From positions 1-39,261 of the forward strand of contig JAEEKO010000073.1 in the NCBI GenBank assembly GCA_016282415.1: a stretch of DNA of 39,261 nucleotides, in the 5' to 3' direction. The notes under the pieces are model-generated. The model ran no database searches, had not been told where the DNA came from, and worked only from the letters and a program-made list of their open reading frames with translations. Source of the stretch: Caryophanales bacterium. Lineage in GTDB: Bacteria > Bacillota_I > Bacilli_A > RF39 > UBA660. Shown in pieces: positions 9,793-16,605 of the stretch (position 1 is the first letter of the stretch; each line of letters starts with the position of its first letter). The translations under genes and the position numbers were made by a program.

Positions 9793-10566
9793 TTGAACGC
9801 AAAAGTGAATATATGTGGAATTGATACTAATAATTTACCAACCCTTAGTCATGCTAAAACAATTGAATTGTTTCAAAAAATGCATAATGGTGATAAGAGG
9901 GCTCGTGAAGAATTGTTATATGCTAATTTAAAATTAGTATTGTCCATTCTAAAACGTTTTAATAAAGAAAGTTATAATATGGATGATTTATTTCAGCAGG
10001 GGGTTATTGGATTATTAAAAGCAATTGATAATTTTGATTTATCATATAATTTGAAGTTAAGTACTTATGCTGTGCCTTTAATTTTAGGAGAAATTAAACG
10101 TCATACCCGTGATGATTTCTTAGTACGAGTTAGTCGCGGTACCAAAGATTTAGCTTATAAAATTATTAAGTTTCAAGAAGATTATTTAAGTATTCATGGT
10201 ACTTATCCGGATTATGAAATAATTAGTAATGAGTTTGATATTCCAGAATATCGAATTCGTGAAGTGTTAGATAGTTTACAAAAACCCGTGAGTATTAATG
10301 AACCAATCTTTGATGATGGTGGTGATACCATCTACTTAGAGGATCAAATAAAAGATAATAAAGATTATTTAAAAGATAAAGATGGCTTAATTAGTTTAAA
10401 AAAAGCTTTAAGTCATGTTAAAGCTCGTGAAAAGAAGATTTTGTTAGAACGTTATATTTATGGTAAAACACAAGTTGAAATTGCTAATAATTTAGGAATT
10501 AGTCAAGCTCAGGTTTCAAGGTTAGAAAAGGGGGCAATTAAAACTTTAAAAAGAGTCTTAAAATAA
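9793..10566 (+). CDS. sigG: Forespore sigma factor SigG (TTG start)
   Basis: KVNICGIDTNNLPTL start typical of SigG; YMDDLFQQGVIGLLKAIDNFDLSYNLKLSTYAVPLILGEI; location after spoIIGA-sigE. Confidence 0.92.
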   Translation: MNAKVNICGIDTNNLPTLSHAKTIELFQKMHNGDKRAREELLYANLKLVLSILKRFNKESYNMDDLFQQGVIGLLKAIDNFDLSYNLKLSTYAVPLILGEIKRHTRDDFLVRVSRGTKDLAYKIIKFQEDYLSIHGTYPDYEIISNEFDIPEYRIREVLDSLQKPVSINEPIFDDGGDTIYLEDQIKDNKDYLKDKDGLISLKKALSHVKAREKKILLERYIYGKTQVEIANNLGISQAQVSRLEKGAIKTLKRVLK

Positions 10567-10598
10567 TTTTTTTCAATATAATTATACTAGGTGGTTAC

Positions 10599-10823
10599 AT
10601 GCGTTTAATGGAATTACAAGAAAAAGATATTATTAGTGTTAAAACTGGTAAGAACCTGGGAAGAATAATTGATATTGAATTAAATGTTGAAGGGTTTATT
10701 ACCAGTGTAATAATTGAAGAGAGGGGATTCTTTCGTTTCTTTTTTCATGGTAATAATGAAATAAATATTAAAGTTAAAGATATTGTTAAAATAGGGGATG
10801 ATGTAATTTTAGTAAATGTGTGA
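10599..10823 (+). CDS. YlmC/YmxH family PRC-barrel sporulation protein
   Basis: LQEKDIISVKTGKNLGRIIDIELN...GFFRFFFHGNNEINIKVKDIVKIGDDVILV, adjacent to sigG. Confidence 0.85.
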   Translation: MRLMELQEKDIISVKTGKNLGRIIDIELNVEGFITSVIIEERGFFRFFFHGNNEINIKVKDIVKIGDDVILVNV

Positions 10824-10846
10824 TAAAATAATAACTGGTGATATTA

Positions 10847-11320
10847 ATGAACAAAAAATTTGTTATTGCGATTGCTGCAATAGTTATGATTCTAGATCAA
10901 GTATCAAAATATATAATAGGATTATTTATTAAATCAAAAAGTTTAGTATTAATTAAAAAAGTTTTATATTTAACATACGTTAAGAATTATGGAGTTGCTT
11001 TTAATATGTTAAATAATAAACGTTTTGTTATCATTTTATTTAGTGTTATTTTATTAGCATTAATTTATAATTACATGAAAAACTTTAAAAATAATAAACG
11101 TAATATCATTGCCTTTGGATTAGTTTATGGGGGAATTGTTGGTAATTTGGTTGATCGTTTATTTTTAGGTTATGTTCGTGACTTTATTGATTTTAGAATT
11201 ATTAATTATCCGGTATTTAATATTGCGGATAGTGCGATTGTAATTGGTATTGTTTTATTAATAATTGCAATCTTTAAGAAAGAGGATTTGGAAAATGGAG
11301 TACAAAGTAGTAACAAGTGA
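10847..11320 (+). CDS. lspA: Lipoprotein signal peptidase
   Basis: DQVSKYII, VKNYGVAFNML, GGIVGNLVDRL, VRDFIDF, FNIADSAI motifs; start moved to ATG 10847 behind GGTGAT. Confidence 0.93.
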   Translation: MNKKFVIAIAAIVMILDQVSKYIIGLFIKSKSLVLIKKVLYLTYVKNYGVAFNMLNNKRFVIILFSVILLALIYNYMKNFKNNKRNIIAFGLVYGGIVGNLVDRLFLGYVRDFIDFRIINYPVFNIADSAIVIGIVLLIIAIFKKEDLENGVQSSNK

Positions 11321-12197
11321 TAAAGTTAGATTAGATAAATATTTAACTAGTATAATTGATGAATCACGTAGTAGTATTATTAAACGTATTAAAGATGAAA
11401 AAGTTCTAGTTAATGGTAAAGTTGCTAAATCGTCTTTAGTTTTAAAAAACGATGATGTTATTGAATTACTTCCATATGAAGAACCAGGAATGGACGTAGT
11501 TCCAACCAAAATGGATTTAGATATTGTTTATGAAGATGACTACTTAATGGTTATTAATAAACCATCTGGATTAACGGTTCATCCTGGAGCGGGAAATTAT
11601 CAAAATACTTTAGTAAATGGTTTAATGTATTATACTAATAATTTAAGTAATGCTTCTGGTACGGATCGTTTAGGAATTGTGCATCGTATTGATAAAGATA
11701 CTAGTGGGTTAATGATAGTTTGTAAAGATAACAAAGTTCATGAACTATTAGCAGAAGGGTTTAAGAATAAAACTATTAAACGTGATTATTTAGCATTATT
11801 AGTTGGGGAGTTTCCACATGCTAGTGCAACTATCAATGCTCCAATTGGTAGAGATCCAAATAATCGTAAGATGTATACGGTTACTGATCAAAATAGTAAA
11901 GACGCAATTACCGAGATGGTTGTTGTTAAACGTTATATTGGTTATACTTTAGTACGTTGTAGTTTAAAGACTGGCCGTACGCATCAAATTAGAGTTCATA
12001 TGAAATATATTGGCTATCCATTATATAATGATCCAGTATATACTAATAAAAATGCTTCAGATTTTGGTCAATTCTTACATTCATGTCATCTTGAATTTAA
12101 TCATCCAGTAACTCATGAATTCTTAAGTTTTGATGCACCGTTACCTGAAGCGTTCCAATCATTTATTGATGGTTTAGAAGAAATTACCAAGCTTTAA
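11295..12197 (+). CDS. rluD: RluD-type 23S rRNA pseudouridine synthase
   Basis: N-terminal S4 domain; GIVHRIDKDTSGLMIVCK; TGRTHQIRVHMKYIGYPLYNDPVY. Confidence 0.9.
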   Translation: MEYKVVTSDKVRLDKYLTSIIDESRSSIIKRIKDEKVLVNGKVAKSSLVLKNDDVIELLPYEEPGMDVVPTKMDLDIVYEDDYLMVINKPSGLTVHPGAGNYQNTLVNGLMYYTNNLSNASGTDRLGIVHRIDKDTSGLMIVCKDNKVHELLAEGFKNKTIKRDYLALLVGEFPHASATINAPIGRDPNNRKMYTVTDQNSKDAITEMVVVKRYIGYTLVRCSLKTGRTHQIRVHMKYIGYPLYNDPVYTNKNASDFGQFLHSCHLEFNHPVTHEFLSFDAPLPEAFQSFIDGLEEITKL

Positions 12198-12396
12198 AAT
12201 AAAAGATGCTATTAAAAATAATAAAAATAATTAAAAATGTGGTTCCTAGTAATGAATCATGATAATAAAAATAATAAACATAACAAGTTAGTAAAGATAA
12301 AATACTACTGATAAAATAAAAGAATTGATTACGGTCAATTTTTTTAAATAGAATAAAGCTGTTGATAATAATGTATATGGTTGTCAGTATAATCAT
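12184..12396 (-). CDS. Small membrane protein of unknown function
   Basis: 70 aa, two to three hydrophobic segments, AAAGGTGAAATA SD before ATG; 14-nt convergent overlap with rluD end. Confidence 0.5.
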   Translation of the reverse strand: MIILTTIYIIINSFILFKKIDRNQFFYFISSILSLLTCYVYYFYYHDSLLGTTFLIIFIIFNSIFYFKAW

Positions 12397-12456
12397 TATT
12401 TCACCTTTACTAATTATATGAAATTAATTATAATAATATTCGATGGAGGCGATAAA

Positions 12457-13602
12457 ATGGATAATATAAATATTACTAAAAGAGACGATATTTTACTTCG
12501 TTTATCGCATTATTTTATTACTCATGAAAACTATACGCCAATCGTTGTTAATGGGGTTAATGATGAAGTATGGTTATCTAATGAAGATGCACCATATCGT
12601 ATTATTCGTATATCAACTCATTATGTTCATAATAATGAACAATTTGATTTTGAATTATTTAAAATTAAAAATATTATGAAACAAATTAAAAGAAAAACAA
12701 TGTCATTTAAAATGAATACATTAAATATTGAATTAAACTTAGGTGAAGATGTTGTTTTAAAAGATGAAAAAAATATAAGTACGATTGCTATTAATAGCAT
12801 TAGTGCTATTAAAAAGAAAAAAGTTTTAACGGAAACGTTCCCAACTATTAAAGATAATTTAATGGAAGACTTAAAAGGGATGGATTTAATAATTAAGTCT
12901 ACTGATGATATTAATCATAAAAGTGAAAAAGAAAATAAGGTTTATGATGATATCTTTAAACCAAAAAAAGAAATTGTTACTAATTTCTTAATCGCTGCTA
13001 ATGTTATTGTATTTATTCTATTATATGTTTTTGGACATGGTTCAACTGATAGTGAAACTTTATTTAAGTTCGGTGCCAATTATAGTGAAGCAGTTAGGAG
13101 TGGCGAATACTACCGTTTAATTACTTCTGTATTCTTACATGCTGGTTTTATTCATCTATTAGTTAATATGTATTCTTTAAAAATAATTGGTGGTCAAATA
13201 GAAACTTATTTAGGAAAATGGCGTTATTTAGTAGTGTTTTTAATAAGTGGTATTAGTGGTTCATTATTATCATGTATTTTTTCTAATAGTTTATCAGTAG
13301 GAGCAAGTGGTGCGATTTTCGGATTACTTGGATCATTTATTTATTTTGGTTATCATCATCGTGTATTTTTCAATACCGTTTTAAAAAATCAAGTTATTCC
13401 AATAGTATTAGTTAACTTATTAATCGGATTTATTGTTCCGGGAATAGATAATGCTTGTCATATTGGTGGTTTAATAGGTGGATACCTTGCTACTAAAATG
13501 GTTGGTTTAAAAGGTAAAACTAAAGCTAGTGATCAAGTTCAAGGTATTATCTTATGTTTAATATACTTAGGTATGTTAGGATACTTTTTATTCTTTAGAT
13601 AG
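12457..13602 (+). CDS. Rhomboid family intramembrane serine protease with N-terminal soluble extension
   Basis: GEYYRLITSVFLHAGFIHLLVNMYSL, GASGAIFGLLGS (Ser), NACHIGGLIGGY (His); ATG 12457 behind GGAGG. Confidence 0.92.
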   Translation: MDNINITKRDDILLRLSHYFITHENYTPIVVNGVNDEVWLSNEDAPYRIIRISTHYVHNNEQFDFELFKIKNIMKQIKRKTMSFKMNTLNIELNLGEDVVLKDEKNISTIAINSISAIKKKKVLTETFPTIKDNLMEDLKGMDLIIKSTDDINHKSEKENKVYDDIFKPKKEIVTNFLIAANVIVFILLYVFGHGSTDSETLFKFGANYSEAVRSGEYYRLITSVFLHAGFIHLLVNMYSLKIIGGQIETYLGKWRYLVVFLISGISGSLLSCIFSNSLSVGASGAIFGLLGSFIYFGYHHRVFFNTVLKNQVIPIVLVNLLIGFIVPGIDNACHIGGLIGGYLATKMVGLKGKTKASDQVQGIILCLIYLGMLGYFLFFR

Positions 13603-13614
13603 GATGTTGATATT

Positions 13615-13965
13615 ATGAAGTTAGCAAAGAAGTATTTTTTATATTTAGTAAGATGGCAATTAAGTACGCCAATCTTAGCAATTGTATTAAAAATACTAGC
13701 GCATATGCATACGTTATGGGCAACAATTATTGCTAACTTAATTGGTGGTTTAATTTTCTTCTGGATTGATAAAATTATTTTTAAAAAGAAATCTGATGTT
13801 CCGCTATGGGAAATTGAAGAAAATGTTAAGTGTGCCGATTGTAAAAAAGTAGGTAAGGGTTATCGTATTGTGTCATGGGGTAATTATGATCGCAGTGAAG
13901 ATAAACATCCAGAATTTAGATGTAAAGAGTGTAGTATTAAAAAAATGAATACAATTAGTAAATAA
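13615..13965 (+). CDS. Small membrane protein with C-terminal zinc ribbon
   Basis: YLVRWQLSTPILAIV...WATIIANLIGGLIFFWIDKIIF then CADCKKVGKGYRIV...FRCKECS. Confidence 0.75.
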   Translation: MKLAKKYFLYLVRWQLSTPILAIVLKILAHMHTLWATIIANLIGGLIFFWIDKIIFKKKSDVPLWEIEENVKCADCKKVGKGYRIVSWGNYDRSEDKHPEFRCKECSIKKMNTISK

Positions 13966-14000
13966 AAAAGAATTATTGAAATTCAATAATTCTTTTTTAA
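13966..14000 (+). terminator. Intrinsic terminator
   Basis: AAAAAAGAATTATTG-aaatt-CAATAATTCTTTTTT. Confidence 0.85.
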
Positions 14001-14066
14001 TGGTTTGGATAATCATGATGATATTGTTTTAATAAAGCTATAAAAAAAGCATAAAGATTATGCTTT

Positions 14067-14894
14067 TTATCTGCTAAATTTTTTTTGATATTCTAGTATT
14101 AACGTTTGGGCTTCTTCTTTTTTACCATTAATAAAAGCATTTTCAAATTCTAGAGAGATTTCCTTTGCTTCATCACTGATTGTCAAATCTAAGCCATTGT
14201 TTTTTAATTGTTCAATATTTTTTTGTTTAGGGTCTTCATAAATTGGAGCTTTTGCGGTGGTGTAGTCCCAATTTCTTCTGATGTGCTCTTTGCCTTCAAT
14301 TAGATCGTAATCATTTTCAAAGTAACACTTGATACTGTCGCCTCTCTCATTTTTTATAAAATGTTTAGCAATAACTTCATCACTGTCTTTAGCAGCGTTA
14401 CTGTTTAAAAATGGACGTAAGGCATTAACACCTTTCATCATTGATTCTAATAATAATCTGGTTTTATCTTCTTTATTAAATGAACTGGAATTAATAACTT
14501 TTCCTTTCATATCAGAATAGTAAATGTAGGTTTCTGGCTTTTCATCTTCACAATATCCGTAGTAGCCGATACCGGTACATTTAAATGCAACATCGATTGG
14601 AAATTCATATTCTAATATTTTTAAACTCCAAAAATGTAAAAGATGAGTAAAACGTGGTGGGTAATAAAAAGCATGATGTGGAAAAAAGTAAAAAAATTTA
14701 CCATCTTCTAAAGCTTTTTTGCAGATGGTTGATGATGTATTACTTTTGTCCCATCTAGTTGAATCTTTTGAAATGTATCCGGCTAAGTTATAAATGCCCT
14801 CTGGACTGTTACCAATACCGGGGTGCGAAGTAAGCCCAATGTTTGGAACTGCTCGGTATAGTTTAATGGTTTTAACTTCTTCTTTTGCTTCCAT
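14067..14894 (-). CDS. Protein of unknown function (275 aa)
   Basis: Long ORF, AAGGTGATTG SD, own candidate promoter TTGCTT-17-TATAAT on minus strand and terminator at 14042-14067. Confidence 0.75.
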   Translation of the reverse strand: MEAKEEVKTIKLYRAVPNIGLTSHPGIGNSPEGIYNLAGYISKDSTRWDKSNTSSTICKKALEDGKFFYFFPHHAFYYPPRFTHLLHFWSLKILEYEFPIDVAFKCTGIGYYGYCEDEKPETYIYYSDMKGKVINSSSFNKEDKTRLLLESMMKGVNALRPFLNSNAAKDSDEVIAKHFIKNERGDSIKCYFENDYDLIEGKEHIRRNWDYTTAKAPIYEDPKQKNIEQLKNNGLDLTISDEAKEISLEFENAFINGKKEEAQTLILEYQKKFSR

Positions 14895-14959
14895 ACAATC
14901 ACCTTTGTAATGAGGCTTATTATATATTATGGCAATAAAAAAAGCAATGTTAATTGCTT

Positions 14960-15580
14960 TTATAATTTACGATATAATCCGATAGCTTTACCTAAAATGG
15001 TAACGTTATCAAAATACATTGGTTCCATTGTATCGTTTTCTGGTTGTAAACGAATACAGGTTTTTTCTTGATAGAAAGTTTTTAAAGTAACTTCATTTTC
15101 ATTAACCATTGCAACTACAATATCACCATTGTTGCAAGTATTCTTTTGTTCAATGATAACAACATCACCATCATAGATTCCTTTGTTAATCATTGATTCA
15201 CCTTCGGCTTTTAAGGTAAATACTTTTTTATTACGTGGAATTAAACTGATTGGTAAACTAAAGAACTCATTTGGCGTTTCAATTGCTTCAATAGGACTAC
15301 CACAAGTAATTGTTCCAAGTAGAGGTACCTTAACAATATCTTCACTGGCACTGGCATATTCATTATCTACTAATAATTCAATAGTTCTAAACTTAGAGCC
15401 AGTTTTTTTAATGGCACCAGCATTTATTAATTTTTGTAAATGAACATGAACAGTAGCACTACTAGATAATCCTAAGGCAGCACCAATTTCACGAGTAGAA
15501 GGTGGAAAGCCATGCTCCGCAACATATTTTTTAATATAATCTAAAACTTGTTTTTGTTTTCCTGTCAAAGGTTTATTCAT
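14960..15580 (-). CDS. lexA: SOS repressor LexA
   Basis: LTGKQKQVLDYIKKYVAEHGFPPSTREIGAALGLSSSATVHVHL; S24 protease GESMINKGIYDGDVVII and K in NEVTLKTF; cleavage site TITCGSP. Confidence 0.96.
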   Translation of the reverse strand: MNKPLTGKQKQVLDYIKKYVAEHGFPPSTREIGAALGLSSSATVHVHLQKLINAGAIKKTGSKFRTIELLVDNEYASASEDIVKVPLLGTITCGSPIEAIETPNEFFSLPISLIPRNKKVFTLKAEGESMINKGIYDGDVVIIEQKNTCNNGDIVVAMVNENEVTLKTFYQEKTCIRLQPENDTMEPMYFDNVTILGKAIGLYRKL

Positions 15581-15593
15581 TTTTGATTACCTC

Positions 15594-15630
15594 CAATTTT
15601 ATATTAACAAAAAAGTGTCAAATTGTCAAA
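15594..15630 (-). promoter_or_regulatory. lexA promoter candidate
   Basis: Minus strand TTGACA (15629-15624), 17 nt, TAATAT (15606-15601); GGAGG six nt after -10. Confidence 0.6.
15611..15623 (+). repeat. 13-mer AAAAGTGTCAAAT, copy 1
   Basis: Exact copy also at 22171-22183 and 34002-34014. Confidence 0.9.
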
Positions 15631-15639
15631 CAAATGTTT
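15628..15639. promoter_or_regulatory. AAACA-AA-TGTTT palindrome between lexA and sORF (candidate LexA operator)
   Basis: 5-bp inverted repeat overlapping the lexA -35 region. Confidence 0.35.
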
Positions 15640-15648
15640 TAATTTTTC

Positions 15649-15677
15649 TTGATACAAATAATTGTTCGTGTTATATT
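15649..15677 (+). promoter_or_regulatory. Promoter for sORF divergent to lexA
   Basis: TTGATA (15649-15654), 17 nt, TATATT (15672-15677). Confidence 0.6.
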
Positions 15678-15700
15678 GATAATGAAAGAGGTGAGATAAA

Positions 15701-15850
15701 ATGAATTTGAAAAAAAGAATTTACAATTTAGGAGGGATATTAATATTTTATCTCGTCCTCATAATTGGTGCTTATTTAATCGGATTACGTTTTAATCATT
15801 TAAATGTAGGTTCTAATTCAAATAACAATAATATTAATAATGTCAGATAA
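15701..15850 (+). CDS. 49-aa single-TM protein divergent from lexA (YneA-position small ORF)
   Basis: MNLKKRIYNLGGILIFYLVLIIGAYLIGLRFNHLNVGSNSNNNNINNVR; SD AGAGGTGA, own promoter, terminator at its stop. Confidence 0.65.
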   Translation: MNLKKRIYNLGGILIFYLVLIIGAYLIGLRFNHLNVGSNSNNNNINNVR

Positions 15851-15866
15851 TGACATTATTTTTATT
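15836..15866 (+). terminator. Terminator overlapping sORF stop codon
   Basis: AATAATGTCA-gataa-TGACATTATT then T-rich tract. Confidence 0.8.
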
Positions 15867-15898
15867 TTGGCTATGAAATAATATACATGGTGATAAAA

Positions 15899-16318
15899 AT
15901 GTATAAATATTATTTATTTAATATTGACCAGGATTTAAAAAAGATTTTTCAAAATAATAACTACTATTTATTTGATACTTTAAAACATGTTTACAATACC
16001 AATTTAAAAAACTTGAATTATAATTATTTAATTTTAAATGATTTAGTTACCGAAATACCTAAATTACAAATGAACACCTATCTATTTGATAGTTATAAAG
16101 ATAATGATTATTATTTAAAATTTAAAGATCGTCATGTTATCAATAATGCTCTTGATCATGAAAGTACGGAACTGATTCTTAATAATTTGTTTATTAAAAT
16201 AACCACGTCTGCTGAAACCCCTTCTTTTTTAAAAGAAATTAGCGCGACTGGTAATTGGTTTGTATGTGATTTTAATAATTGTAATTATTTTTGGTTAAAG
16301 AATTATTGTAATTTATAA
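15899..16318 (+). CDS. SirA-like (YneE) sporulation inhibitor of replication, divergent
   Basis: YYLFNIDQDL..., FLKEISATGNWFVCDFNNCNYFWLKNY C-terminal pattern; located directly before YneF as in B. subtilis. Confidence 0.55.
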   Translation: MYKYYLFNIDQDLKKIFQNNNYYLFDTLKHVYNTNLKNLNYNYLILNDLVTEIPKLQMNTYLFDSYKDNDYYLKFKDRHVINNALDHESTELILNNLFIKITTSAETPSFLKEISATGNWFVCDFNNCNYFWLKNYCNL

Positions 16319-16359
16319 TATTATTTAGTAAAATATAAAAGGAAATGGGAGGTAATATT

Positions 16360-16578
16360 ATGCCAAATTGGTTACATGATATATTATATATAATAATAGG
16401 TTTAATTCCTGGTATTATTCTTGGATTTTTAATTGCAAGAATTGTTATGAAAAAATATTTAAAGAAGAATCCTCCAATCAATGAAAAGATGATTGAAGTA
16501 ATGATGTCAGGTATGGGACGTAAACCAAGTCAAAAACAAGTTAAACAAATTATGAATCAAATGACTCGTTATATGTAA
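16360..16578 (+). CDS. YneF (UPF0154) family protein
   Basis: IIIGLIPGIILGFLIARIVMKKYLKKNPPINEKMIEVMMSGMGRKPSQKQVKQIM. Confidence 0.88.
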   Translation: MPNWLHDILYIIIGLIPGIILGFLIARIVMKKYLKKNPPINEKMIEVMMSGMGRKPSQKQVKQIMNQMTRYM

Positions 16579-16605
16579 TTTGATAAAAGAATAAAAGGTG
16601 TTTAA

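Noticed and set aside
14329-15443. Plus-strand ORFs 14329-14520 and 15183-15443
   Set aside because: Antisense to orf14067 and lexA respectively; no SD.
16272-16481. Minus-strand ORF 16272-16481
   Set aside because: Antisense to the SirA-like end and YneF; no SD.
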